A model generated the notes under the pieces. It was given only the letters and a program-made list of their open reading frames with translations. It was not told where the DNA came from and did no database searches. Of a stretch of 64,000 bases of DNA, positions 19,483-30,879 are shown in pieces. Every line of letters starts with the position of its first letter. Position 1 is the stretch's first letter. Both the position numbers and the translations under genes were made by a program. Source of the stretch: Beverwykella pulmonaria (lineage: Eukaryota; Ascomycota; Dothideomycetes; Pleosporales; Melanommataceae); NCBI GenBank assembly GCA_001599595.1, contig BCHH01000010.1, positions 1,237,392-1,301,391 of the forward strand, read 5' to 3'.

Positions 19483-21241
19483 CTATGTCCCCAACCCTGA
19501 CGGAAGGCCCAAACCCCCAGCCCACCACCCCGAATCCACCCAAGCGCTATTCTCCGCATTTGCCTTCTCCACGTCTCTCGCCAGTTTCCTCCGATCGAGA
19601 TGCAAATCCGAATGCCCGTGCGTTGTAACGCTCGGCGACCCAATCGACGTCGAGCCAGACGTTGGTGGCGAGGACTTGGACGGAGTCGACGATCTATCGG
19701 ATGCGGGGACTGGGGACACAGATCGGGGCGTTGATGAGGAGGAAGGTGTCTGAGACTGAGATTGGGAAGAGATGGGAAGTGTAGATGGCAAGACACCAAG
19801 GATGCGACCGGCGGCGAAGACACAACCGCCTATGGCGTGCCGGATCAGTGAGTCCCCAGCCAGACTTCCGACGATGAAGAAGTTCTTTGCTACCTCGAGG
19901 GATATTTCAGACTTTGGGCGTAGCGTCTGACCCGATATTAGTGTAGGTGATGTAGGTGATATTGTAGGTTCGCCCAACACCTCGGTGCGCAGGTCAGGGG
20001 AGAGAAAGTCGAGGGTTCCTCGTCGCCCGACCACGTACTGTAATCCCCCGACTGCGCGTGTGATGACGTCTCCGGATGCCAGACGGATATCTACTGTCGC
20101 TGTGTCTGTTCCTTCAGCATGAGAGACGGCTAGTATCTCGGCATTGGGAAGGCCTTCGTAATAGGTTGACCAGTCGCGCTGCGTAAAGAAGGGATTCGAC
20201 TTCCGACGCAGTAGTGGAGATCTTGCGGAAAGCGTCTTGGAAGATGCAATTGCTGCGAGCTTCATCTGTCGATACACCGTGGCGTACTCTGGGTACGCCG
20301 TATGGTGGCAGCCGCGGAGGGGTGACGGTCTTGTGTCCGGAGCCCATTGGAAGAGATGTATGACTTTCCGGGTCGGAGGCGCAGAGATAATGACATCAGC
20401 GGCCGAGAATCCGGATCCAATGACGAGCAGTGGTGCATGTGCAGAATCGAGTTGCGCAATGGGCGCAAGCAGTGGCGGAGGCGGGATGTTAACCGTGAAG
20501 ATACCGGAAGCGAGTACGAGGTGTTTGCAGCGTATGCCCAGAGACCCAATCACGAAGCCGTCCCCCTTCCGGTACACATTATCCACCTTTTCTCGCGAGT
20601 AAACCGTATCCGATATCCCCACGGCTTCGGGGTACGCCTTCAGGTACTGTGCGACTTCGGTCCGGGACGGGCGCACAAAATCGCACTGTCCCTGCTTCGG
20701 GCTCCTCGCCAGGTGGTCTGCATACGAGTACCCAGGGAGGGAGAGTTGCTCAGCATAGCTCAAGGTGCCAATGTCGGCGCTCGCCGACACAGGCCCATCG
20801 GCCCACTGCCCGCCAGGCTGTGATGCCTGTCCAATCGCCACATGGGATATGGCCCTCTCAGGCTCGTACCTCCATTCCACGCACGACGTCGGGCTGATCT
20901 CGGTATCTGCATTGGGTCTAATGAGGGTGTCTAGGAGGGTATTGATAGGGAGCGCCTGGGTCGAGTACCTCAGGGACGAGAGGAAGTGAGCGTAGAGGTC
21001 TGGCGTCAGGTTGAGCAGACTCGGGCGGTTCGAGAGTTTGAGGTCCAGGATGGGATCATGGTGTCCGCCGATGTAGTACGGGATGTGTCCATGGAGGATG
21101 TAAGAGAGAATGAGCGCCGAGGGGCCATTGCCTGGGGTTCATTAGCGACAGGGCAAGGCGGGGTGAGGGGTAAATGCAGCGGGCGCGAACTCTCTCACCT
21201 ATAATGACCGTGTCTACGCATCGAGGTATCGGGTAAGCCAT
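19483..21241 (-). CDS. FAD/NAD(P)-dependent oxidoreductase, OSGIN-like
   Basis: Flavoprotein of the class B monooxygenase / oxidative-stress-induced growth inhibitor (OSGIN) group, 563 aa. Exon 1 (21241-21199) encodes the first 14 residues and a 67-bp intron (21132-21198, CTAAT branch) follows. Splicing completes the FAD dinucleotide fold DTVIIGNGPSALILSYIL at residues 11-28. A second nucleotide-binding GSGFSAAD (about 253-260) binds NAD(P)H. Around 430-445, GDSLIRHAIGGCVFAAGRIL is the conserved C-terminal FAD-contact region. The last 110 residues are a Ser/Pro/Thr-rich tail. Animal OSGIN proteins are linked to oxidative stress; the substrate of fungal members is not known to me. No signal peptide is seen. 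Confidence 0.85.
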
Positions 21242-21862
21242 GGAAGGCTTCTAGGCAAGCGGGCAGCTGCCATGAGGGGAACAAGTGGCGCGGGTGGGCG
21301 GCTTTGTATACTGCTGTTACAGCACCCTTGACCTCGATATGACGGTTGTCAAGTTTCTCGGCGCTAGATCAAGCGGCGGCCCACATGGCGGGGCGACACG
21401 GATTGCCTGGCCGACGAGGGGCGGATTACTCGGATTTTTTTGCTTTTTAATTGCTTGCAACGCGCCCTGTGGTGGACGCCGAACAGCAATTCTACAAATG
21501 CTTGGTCAGCGTGGGGAAGCCGCATACCTGAGAGCGGCAAGTGCAGCCGCGCCTTCCCCTCACGTTCCCGTTCGGAGAGTTGTGATACGGCTGACAGGAC
21601 ATGGGATTCATCAAACACCACGCCGACTACTAAACAGACATGAAAGCAATGGTATATATCGACTGCACGCGCAGAGGGCAGACGTGAAGTCTCCAGAAAT
21701 GGACATACATACACTGAGAAAAAGGCCAAAATAGGTATCCGCTTCCGGGCTCAAGCCAAGCCATATCACCTAAACATGAGCCGAACTTGCTCCGCTCCGC
21801 TCCGCATGACCTCCTCCTAATCCCACGCTGGACGAAATGAAGGACTGCCACCCCTTCCCCCC
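21242..21862. other. Intergenic, promoter of the OSGIN-like gene and 3' side of the VHS-GAT gene
   Basis: No gene supported. A short GCTCCGCTCCGCTCCGC repeat sits at about 21789-21805. Confidence 0.5.
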
Positions 21863-23536
21863 CTAGTACCTGTACGTGAGCGCGCCCCGCTCCGCGATAG
21901 GCGACACATCACTATCCTGCGTCTGCCGTCTTGCTTGCTCCGGCGTTCTTGGTCCGTTGCTGACTGGATAATCCCGCGCATACTCCTCTTCTTCTGATAA
22001 TTGACGCGGTTGCGCCGCTCCATGCATTGTGACATTGTTACCCGAACTCTCTTGTCGACCCAGATAGGACGGTGTTGGCTTGTAACCTGGGTTATAGGAA
22101 TCAGGCGAGCCGACCGTACCGCGTCCGTAACCAACCGTGGGCGAATCGTCGTCGTCGTACCCTGATGAGAATCCACGCGGCGCAGAAGGGGCAGGTCCAG
22201 GGACAGCCGCATATGTCGGTGAGTGGTGGTCCGCAAACGGATTGTCAGTGTCCTTGTCCTTGTCTTCTTCGTTGAATGTGCTCGTGCGCTGTCGACCTGG
22301 CGCCGCCTGAAGGGAAGGAGGTAAGGGAAGATCGTTCTTGTAGTTTGAATTTGGCGGGGTCTGGTTCTGTTCCCTGGAGCCAACATCGAGAGGAGGAAGA
22401 ACTGGTGCTTCGTTACGCGGAGGAGGTGCGGGTGGGGTATATGCGTTTACAGCAGGCGGCATGTATGAGCTGACTGGAGCAGGTGGAAGATTGCTGTTGT
22501 TCGTGTGCGAGATGGGGGGAGACGGGGAGGGTCCCTGGATTCGACGAGCCTGGAGAACGGCGCGCTGGTGTTTCGATGCAGCAAGGGACAGCTGCTCGTT
22601 GGTCTCGATCAGCGTGAGCATGGTGTCGTCGTCGGGAGGCGGGTTATCGCAGTTGATGTAGCCTTGTATGCTGCGCTGTGCTGACATGCAGCGCTCCGAG
22701 AACTCCTTGACGAGATCGTTGCCCAGCAGTTCGTGTGCGGGAGTAGACTGCACCAATTGCAGGAGCAGCTTCGCCGACGTTCGGGCCTCTTCAATGCGTC
22801 CGACCAGCTCCACTGGCGGAGGGAGTCCCTGCTCTACGGAGCTGCCTCCAAAGCGGCCCTGGGGTTGTGGCGCGCCATTCCATGGCGGCGCGTTCAAGGT
22901 GCGAGGGCCGAACTGCTTGGCTGCATTCGCCATGAGGGATTTCTCCTTCCGCCACATGATAAATAGCGTGTTCAGGTTTGTATCGTATGCCTTCTCGCGG
23001 TCCAGCGCGTCCAGCGTCTCTCTCAGTATCTGCGCTACGCTCGGGTCCTGTCCATTTCGTAGTAGGTGCTTGATCGTGTCGCTGAAGCTCTTGTCTATGT
23101 TCTTGGTGAAGGACTGGCCAGGGTTGTCCGCCAGAATACGTATGATCATGACGGCGTTGTACTGCACATGTGGGCGCGAGTAGTTCTCCTTGGACAGGAA
23201 CTTGCGAATCTGCGCTGCGGCCGAGGCTGCAGCGCCGGGGCTCGCGACGGCGGCTTCGACGATGGTGGGGAGGTGGAGCACTTCTTCGCCCTACGGACTG
23301 TTACTACATGGGCTTGAGATGGCGTGGCGGACTTCATACCGTGTTTGCAGCGCCAGATTCACAGAAGAGCCTCTGTCGCACAATCAGCATCGCTCCAAGT
23401 TCAGCATGGGTAGATGCGCCCTTACAACTCCTCTCGCTGCGTTTGCTTCGGGCGTGTCCGCGTCTGAATCAAGATTCTTGTCTTCCGCACCACTCGGACG
23501 CTTGATTAAGCTTGTCAGTCGCTTCTTGAGAACCAT
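21863..23536 (-). CDS. VHS-GAT domain adaptor, Lsb5-like
   Basis: Cytosolic adaptor of 523 aa linking endocytosis, actin and ubiquitin. Exons are 23536-23426, 23372-23340 (only 11 codons, RLFCESGAANT) and 23290-21863; the introns are 53 and 49 bp, phase 0. The N-terminal VHS/ENTH-like superhelix spans about 35-165 (AQIRKFLSKENYSRPHVQYNA, NIDKSFSDTIKHLL, LFIMWRKEKS). A helical GAT domain follows at about 215-300 (AKLLLQLVQSTPAHELLGN, ERCMSAQRSIQGYI, LTLIETNEQL). The C-terminus is Pro-rich with an NPF tripeptide in DTDNPFADHH (an EH-domain ligand) and SH3-type proline runs (PPAPPPRNE). Yeast Lsb5 has the same order of VHS then GAT. Without the micro-exon the VHS domain lacks its first helix. 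Confidence 0.86.
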
Positions 23537-24749
23537 GGTGGAGGCAGCCTGGAGGGGAAAGTGCTCCGCAGCGTTGATGATTGAGGATGCGAGGGCGCTG
23601 CGACGCAAATTGGCAGGCAAAGATTGAAAGTGCGGCGGTTTGTGTGCGAAGAGGACCAGAGTGTTTAGAAAGTCGTGTTCGTGTTTCTTTCCGAGCGGAC
23701 ATGATGCTCGCTCGTGCTTGAATCCTCCGGTGGACAAGGTTGCACTGCCTCTCCCGTGACGACCAACCCCCACAATGCCATTCAGCGGGCCGCGTATATA
23801 AGGCTTGGGTGTGGCGACTCTTTATTCTCATTTGTCTTGTATATCTTTGCTAACTCGACTCTCTCCAAGATACACGCGTCGCGAGATGTACCTCGAGCTT
23901 GGCGCTAGCAGCCTATCAGCGTTGAGCTTGACCATCCACTTGAGCAATGAGAAAGAGCCGTCTTTGGTAAATCCATCACGTCCAACTCGCGCTACGCACT
24001 TCCCTTTATCCACACGTTCATGCCAGCCCCCACAGTCTACCTTATAGCAATACAATGTTACATCGGCACTTCACATTATCCAATTTGAAACCAACGACAA
24101 GCCATGGGATGATGGGAACACCCCATCTGGAGGGTACCAAGCGGTCTTCACGTTTGAAACGATTTCACGTTGGGTGATATAAGACTGAATTGACATGAGG
24201 CAAAATGTTAACTGGCGTATATATGTTAAAGAGTGACAGATGAGTTTGAGAGCGACGCCTAATTCGGAAGTAAGTTGGTCAGGACTTGACGAGCAATCAC
24301 TCGACGAGAATAGTTTACAGCCGTAGAGTATCCATCGTGTGCATATGACCTAATCATGGTAGAGGGCAAGCTGCGCCCAGCACTTTTGTTCAAGTGTGAT
24401 GTCTACCTATGCACATGTGAATACAGAGACTGATACTTCAAGGTTTGTTAAGTCAATGCCGGCGATGGGGAAAGCTCTATTCAGTATCTAGGTATGCAGC
24501 AACCGAAACAATGCATTAAATGACCCCTGGGCAATTCTACCTCTCTGCTAGCCCACTCAACCCATAAACGTGGTCGGTGTGCCCCACCACATCTTTCATT
24601 ATGGGCAGCATAAGCCCATTAGATGCCGTAAACATATCGTAAGAACTATCCACCATGCCCAGCTTGCGTCTTTCCGCGTCTTTCCGCGTCTCTCCCTTGC
24701 CATGCTTTCTGCGCAGCTGGCAATCTTGGCATGTATGCCGGTACAAACT
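23537..24749. other. Intergenic, 1.2 kb
   Basis: This contains the leader of the VHS-GAT gene (about 23540-23830) and the 3' side of the OGFr gene. Open frames are short. No RNA gene or repeat is recognised. Confidence 0.5.
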
Positions 24750-26048
24750 TCATGCCACATCACTTCGGGATCTTGTCGCCGCTTCCTGCTGGTGCTCAGG
24801 CCGCGACTTGACGTCAGAAACGAGAGCCTTAGCCTCGCTCGAATTCTCCTCGTCAGACAGGGTGTAGGCCTTCTCTTTGGTCGACCCGGCATTGGTCTTT
24901 TCCTCTGCAGGCTTCTGCTCTTCCCCCTCTGTTTCAGTTGCCTCCGTCTTGATCTTCTTGGTCACCACCTCATCCTCACTTCCTCCCATCCCCTCCTTGC
25001 GCTTCTGCTCCTCTTCTTCTCTCTTCCGATCCTCCTCCGCGACCTCCTGGTCCCTCTCCCACATCCTGAGCCAATTGATATGATCGCCATCTGGCGCCTC
25101 ATACAGCGGCAGTCTGACGGCCCTCCGCCAATAGCTCATCGAGCGCTCGCCGAGATTGCTGTTCGGGTCGTTGAACACCTCTCGCAGAGCCGAGTAGAAA
25201 GCTTCCATTTCTTTCTGGAGGCCTAGGACGCGTAAACTGCGGAGGATGCGTGTGATGCGGAGGTGGTTGTGGTCGAAGCGCATGCACCAGTTTCGGGAGT
25301 TTCGGGCCCAGTTGGGGCCGCGGATGACGACGAAGTCGTTGTTGATGAGGCCGGAGGAGGGTCCAGAGTCCGGGGCGGTCACAGTGGGTGCTTGTATTAT
25401 CGGGTCAGATGTAGATGGGTCAGGGTCGGAAGGCTCGGCCAGTTGGTCGGCTGGTGTGGCGCTATCGGATGCCATTGTGACATCTGAGAGCAGTTCGGTC
25501 TGCTGGACATGGGTCTCTGGAGTGTCGATGGGAGGCTGAGGGGCGTCGATCGGAAGCTGGTCTGGAGTGGCTCCATCCTCAGTGGCATCACCAGTCGCAG
25601 CGTTAGAATCGTCTTCATCATCGGCTCCCTCATCTTCCCTCGCCTCTGCAAGCTCCTTTGCCCTCGCGATCTCTCTAGCCTCCTCCTCACTCACAGCCTG
25701 GAAACCATAGAACTCGAGCATCCGCACAAGCGACCTCTTCACTCTATTCTGCAGCTCGGGCCGCGCACGAAACGCATCCATCACCGTACGGGTAATAACA
25801 GGCGCCGCATAATTGTACGGCGAGCCTTCGGGAAGCGGGAATAGCATCTGGATGTAGTTGTGGGAATACTCGAGATGGTGGTCTCCCCAGCCCAGGATGT
25901 CTTCGAGGGTGCGGCCATTTGAGTCCGGGGCCTTGGTATACGGATCGTAGAAGCGAATGATGAGAGACTCCTTAGGCCCCGTCGACATGGTGTCCATGCT
26001 GTCGTCGGTCCTAGATCGGAAGAGTGCGAAAGGATTACTTGGCGCCAT
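24750..26048 (-). CDS. Opioid growth factor receptor (OGFr) conserved-domain protein
   Basis: Protein of 432 aa from the chosen start; no intron. The OGFr_N domain (PF04664 class) runs from about residue 20 to 130: IIRFYDPYTKAPDSNGR, LGWGDHHLEYSHNYIQMLFPLPEGS. A second part lies near 255-360 (NWCMRFDHNHLRITRILRSLRVLG, LGERSMSYWRRAV). The two are split by an acidic, low-complexity insert (about 140-250, E/D/A/T rich). Such an insert is common in fungal members. The C-terminus is Glu/Lys-rich. Fungal function is unknown to me; the animal name should not be taken as an activity. The frame extends upstream to a Met at 26261, but those 71 residues are Thr/Pro leader-like, and the Met at 26048 sits in ACCATGGCG, so I prefer it. 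Confidence 0.85.
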   Translation of the reverse strand: MAPSNPFALFRSRTDDSMDTMSTGPKESLIIRFYDPYTKAPDSNGRTLEDILGWGDHHLEYSHNYIQMLFPLPEGSPYNYAAPVITRTVMDAFRARPELQNRVKRSLVRMLEFYGFQAVSEEEAREIARAKELAEAREDEGADDEDDSNAATGDATEDGATPDQLPIDAPQPPIDTPETHVQQTELLSDVTMASDSATPADQLAEPSDPDPSTSDPIIQAPTVTAPDSGPSSGLINNDFVVIRGPNWARNSRNWCMRFDHNHLRITRILRSLRVLGLQKEMEAFYSALREVFNDPNSNLGERSMSYWRRAVRLPLYEAPDGDHINWLRMWERDQEVAEEDRKREEEEQKRKEGMGGSEDEVVTKKIKTEATETEGEEQKPAEEKTNAGSTKEKAYTLSDEENSSEAKALVSDVKSRPEHQQEAATRSRSDVA

Positions 26049-27152
26049 GGTATGTATGGGGTAAGTATGGGGTGTTGGGTTAAAAAATGTGGTTGTGGGA
26101 ATAGGCGTGTTTTCGTATCGAGTGGACTTCGGTTCCGATGTAGATCTGGGGGTTGTGATTGTGGTTGTGGCTGTGGTGGGGCGTTTAAGGATGTGGGTGA
26201 AGATAAAAGAGCGCAGTTTGAGTTTGTGCCTGTCCTTTACTTTTTCTAGGTCAGGCTCCATAGTTAGTGATCTCTCCGTGAAAATGAAAGTTGAAGTGAA
26301 AGCGAGGGTGGCAGCGTATTCACCTCACGAGCTGATATACAAAGCGCCTGGGGCTGTGAATTTTTGTTAGGCAGCCACAAGGCTGATCTGGACCATGGAA
26401 CACGAGCAAGGCATTTCACTCTTGCGGCAGCGGCACACGTGAAGGCCAGCAGTGTCCAATCCCTCGAACCGTGCTCATCATGCTCGACTGCTCGAAGCAA
26501 AAGTGAGGAGGTTGTGAGAGCAGAGCCAGTCTAACCTGTTGTGGTTAGTGTGGCGATGAGACTGGCGATCATCCACCCTGCCAACGTTGTCCTCGGGAGC
26601 TATTTGATTCGTATCTGATTCCCGTTAGGCTCTGTTGATGTGGTCAAGCATATATCGTCTTTAACGACATATCATGCAGAAGGGAATATCGGTCATTGGA
26701 TGCACTCTGCCAGGGACAAGAACGTGCAAAAGGAACCCTCCATTCGTTCCACATACACCAAACATGTGCACGACGACGTCACTGGCACGGGATGGGAACA
26801 AAAACAACTCTTGCCTAAGTCTTATCTGCAGGTTCAACCTCACCCGTGCATCCTTGCAAATGGCCATCTTATGCCATGAATGTGCTCCATAGCGGGAAAT
26901 AAGCCTGCTCATGGCGCGAAGATGCAGTAGCTCGGCCTTGGAGGCTTGTAGTTGGGATGACGTCAAAGAAGAAGCGTCGCGTTCGGTTCGACGCATAAAA
27001 CACTTCCATCATGTCTTTCCATTCCCTTTTATATATATATATCAGGTCGATCTTCTCCATTTTTGGGTCTCGTTCTCTTCTGCAGGATATCAATATACTT
27101 CCCACCTTCCAGAGCTCGGCATTCCTAGTGCATACCTTAATTTCACGTCAAC
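26049..27152. other. Divergent promoter region, OGFr protein / alpha-amylase
   Basis: No gene supported. An ATATATATATATATCAGG microsatellite at about 27031-27043 lies 110 bp before the amylase start. The leader of the amylase runs C/T-rich up to the ATG. Confidence 0.5.
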
Positions 27153-28747
27153 ATGACCGACCTAGGTAGACCCCCAGTACGCAGTCTCAATCCATTCTGG
27201 CTCTGACAACGTCTCTAGAAAAGGCACCGCACCAAAAACCCACTCCCGCGAATGACACCCTCTTCCAAGCCTTCGAATGGAACGTTCCCGCCGACAACAA
27301 GCACTGGCAGCGTCTCATCGGCGCGATCCCCAAGCTGAAAGCCATCGGCATCGACACCATCTGGTTGCCTCCTGCCTGTAAAGCCGCGTCCCCCGAGGGC
27401 AACGGGTACGACATTTATGACCTCTACGACCTCGGCGAGTTCGACCAGAAGGGCACCAAGGCCACCAAATGGGGCACCAAGGAAGAACTGCTGGAGCTGT
27501 GCAAGCTGGCCAAGGAGAACGGCATAGGCGTCTACTGGGATGCCGTGCTGAATCACAAGGCAGGCGCGGATAAAACCGAGCGCTGTCGCGTCGTGGAAGT
27601 GGACGAGAACGACCGCACAAAGGAAATCTCTGACCCGTATGAGATCGAAGGTTGGCTTGGGTTCGATTTCCCTGGCCGCGGGGACAAGTACTCTTCCATG
27701 AAATACCACTGGGAGCACTTTTCTGGAACGGATTTCAACCAAGAGAACGGAAAGAAAGCCATCTACAAGATTCTAGGCGATAACAAAGGCTGGTCGCACT
27801 CGGTGGACTCGGAACAGGGCAATGCAGACTACATGATGTTCGCTGATCTGGACTACTCGCACCCAGAGGTGCAGGACGATGTCAAGAACTGGGGCGTGTG
27901 GATTACGAAGGAGCTTGGGCTGAAGGGATTCCGCCTTGATGCCGTCCAGCATTTCAGCGAGCGCTTCACCAATGAGTGGGTCGACAATCTGCGCGAGCAA
28001 TGCGGGAAGGACATGTTCGTTGTTGGCGAGTTCTGGGTCGGGGACCCTGAGACCATGTCCAAGTGGCTCGACGACATGGAGCACAAGTTCTCCCTCTACG
28101 ACGCCCCGCTACTGTATAACTTCAGTAGCATCTCTACAACCGAGAAGGGCGATCTCCGAAAAGTGTTTGACAACTCGCTGGTGCAAAAGGAACCCATCAA
28201 CGCAGTCACCGTGGTCATGAACCACGATACGCAACCGGGCCAGACTGTCGCGACACCTATCGAAGGTTACTTTAAGCCGCTCGCATACTCTCTTATCCTG
28301 CTTCGAAAAGAAGGATACCCATGTCCTTTTTACGGAGACCTCTACGGCATGAAGGGCGAGAACCCAGAGCCGCCGTCCTGCGGTGGCAAGCTTGCTGATA
28401 TCATTCTCGCGCGCAAATTGTACGCATATGGCGATCAAGAGGACTATTGGGACGACCCGAACTGCATTGGCTTTGTCCGCCGCGGAACCTGGGACAACCC
28501 CAGCGGGCTGGCGTGCATCATGAGCAATGCTGAGCCTGGACAGATCAGGATGGCGGTCGGGGAAATGCACAAGGGTGAGAAGTGGACCGACCTTTTGGGG
28601 TGGGAGCAGGGCGAGGTGGTAATTGATGACGAAGGGTTTGGGCTCTTTAATACTCCTGGCGTGTCCATGGCTATTTGGGTCAATTCGGAGGCAGAGGGTA
28701 GAGAGAAGTTCCCAACGAACTTTGACTCGAACATTTATGGCGAGTAG
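27153..28747 (+). CDS. Intracellular GH13 alpha-amylase
   Basis: Glycoside hydrolase family 13 enzyme cutting alpha-1,4-glucan, 513 aa. Exon 1 (27153-27165) holds four codons; a 53-bp intron (27166-27218) follows. The four GH13 regions are present: DAVLNH (I), GFRLDAVQHF with nucleophile Asp245 (II), VVGEFWVGD with acid/base Glu275 (III) and VMNHDTQPGQ with Asp341 (IV). The spacing (30 and 66 residues) matches bacterial liquefying-type amylases. The N-terminus MTDLEKAPHQ has no signal peptide, so the enzyme is cytosolic. In filamentous fungi such intracellular amylases are tied to cell-wall alpha-1,3-glucan synthesis rather than starch feeding; that link is inference here. Confidence 0.95.
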
Positions 28748-29158
28748 GGAATGAATCCTAGATTTGGGGTAATAAGTTGGGCAGGATTTGGATACACTGA
28801 TACACTGATACACTGGCAGAGGTTTGGAAAGTCTTTTACATGGATATGATGTGCCTGAAAACAAATTTATAGGAGCCACTTTTCCATTTGTAATTCCGAT
28901 ATCTGGAAATGTGAGGCCGGGTAACCCATTCTTGGAAAAGTTGAAGCTGGTGGTTGAGTGATTAATGGGTCGCCATGTGCTTTGGCCGCTATCCTTATTG
29001 GTCGAGCGTCGGGATCCCGGGAAAACCCGGCCGGCCGGAGATAGAATTTGGCAACCTTTTCAACACCTCTGTCGCAGCCGAGCATCCCATAACACATCTC
29101 TACTCTCCACTCACCTTTTCCTTTCCTATCCTCCGCTCCCACCTCTCGCACAGGCGCC
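28748..29158. other. Intergenic, promoter of the phosphate carrier
   Basis: A short direct repeat TGATACACTGATACACTGATACACTGG sits at about 28797-28816 (three copies of a 10-mer). No gene is seen. The leader of the carrier gene is C/T-rich (29090-29150). Confidence 0.5.
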
Positions 29159-30364
29159 ATGGCATCTCCTACGTCGACGGGCTCGGTCAAGCTTGATGCC
29201 GTAAAGCAAAAGATTCTGGCGAAAGATCCTACGGCGCCCACAGGCGCGGCGCTTTATGCGCGATTCGCCTTTGCCGGCGCTGTCTGCTGCTCCGTCACCC
29301 ACGGTGCCCTCACTCCCGTAGATGTGTACGTCTTCCTCCCCGTGTGGGCAAACTCCCGGTGCCCAATGGCCCGTCGCTCGTTCTCCGAGCGCGCGATTAG
29401 CAACATGGCCGAAAATGGGAAGCGACTGATCCCAGCTGACCTTCTGCAGCGTGAAGACGAGAATCCAGCTCGACCCCGTCACCTACAACCGCGGTCTCCT
29501 CGGCGGCTTTAGGCAGATCATCGCGAAGGAGGGTGCTGGCGCCGTGTGGACCGGCTTCGGTCCCACCGCTGCGGGATACTTCCTCCAGGGCTCCTTCAAG
29601 TTCGGAGGATATGAATTCTTCAAGCAACAGAGCATCAGCCTGCTCGGCTACGAGACCGCCCAGCAGAACCGCACTGCCGTGTACCTGGCCTCCGCTGCCT
29701 GCGCCGAGTTCTTCGCCGATATCGCCCTATGCCCGCTCGAGGCCACCCGTATCCGTCTGGTCTCCGAGCCTACTTTCGCCAACGGCCTGGTTGGCGGCTT
29801 CGGCAAAATCTTGAAGACTGAGGGTGTTGGTGCCTTCTACTCTGGTTTCGGGCCCATTTTGTTCAAGCAGTATGTACTCGCCACTTGTACGGGGCTAGGG
29901 ATGCCATACGCTAACCACCACACTACAGGGTTCCCTACACCATGTCCAAGTTCGTCGTCTACGAGAAGGTCTCTGAAGCCATCTACCGCGTCGTCGACAA
30001 GAGCACAACCTCCAACAACATGCAAACCACTATCAACCTTGGCTCGGGTCTCATTGCCGGTTTCGCTGCTGCCCTCGTTTCCCAGCCCGCCGACACCATG
30101 CTTTCCAAGATCAACAAGACCAAGGGTCTCCCCGGAGAGGGCACCACCTCCCGTTTGATCAAAATCGCAAAGGAGCTCGGTTTCCGTGGCAGCTACGCTG
30201 GTATTGGCGCTCGTCTGTTCATGGTGGGAACTTTGACCGCAGGTAAGCATGCACGGAAACTCTTATGAAGAAGTTCGTCACTAATGCTCGCAGGACAATT
30301 CGCCATCTACGGCGATATCAAGAAGGCCCTCGGTGCCACTGGTGGTGTCGAGATCGCCGCATAA
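29159..30364 (+). CDS. mir1: Mitochondrial phosphate carrier
   Basis: Inner-membrane H+/phosphate symporter of the SLC25 family, supplying phosphate for ATP synthesis. Four exons (29159-29325, 29450-29869, 29929-30242, 30294-30364) give 323 aa. The three carrier repeats are marked by PVDVVK (about 54-59), PLEATR (about 150-155) and PADTMLSK (about 247-254). Mir1-specific wording includes [27 protein letters not shown] and [17 protein letters not shown]. Introns are 124, 59 and 51 bp, the last two with CTAAC/CTAAT branches. The N-terminal 30 residues are Ser/Thr/Ala with Lys, as in other fungal carriers. It closely resembles yeast Mir1 rather than Pic2. Confidence 0.96.
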
Positions 30365-30860
30365 GCGGAGCGGATGGAGCAATGATATCAAGACGGCCAT
30401 AAATATATAGGTCTATGATGCGGCTCTAATAGATGAGAAAAGTCGGTTTGTCTTTGTATGCTTTTTTTTGCATATGACTTGGATGGTTTTACATCTTGCC
30501 ATCCGTTTTGGTGCGCGCGTGTTTTGCTTTTTGATTCTGTAGCCGTAATCATAGAGTCTTTTCCTACATTGAGTCGGTAGAGTGGCGGGCACCTGTAACA
30601 GTACGATTGATCAAGAAATCCAGCTCCTGTCTAGACAATGCGTCATTCCGTTTGTTCCTCTTTGTAATTGGTGCGATGGAACCTGCTAAATTGTTTGAGG
30701 AATCAACGGGATGGCCGATGTTGCCATCAACCCAGGAGATCGCGAAATCGCGTGTCGCACCCGCTAAAAGCGCCGGGATTGGGATGGAGGAACTTCTGTC
30801 ATTCCCATGGCTGAAAGCATTTCCCTAACTCTACCCTCATCCTCACCTTTCTTCGTCGTT
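30365..30860. other. Intergenic 3' of mir1
   Basis: Nothing supported. A short ORF at 30607-30828 has no family features. Confidence 0.5.
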
Positions 30861-30879
30861 GTCGATGCTAGGTTGCTCA

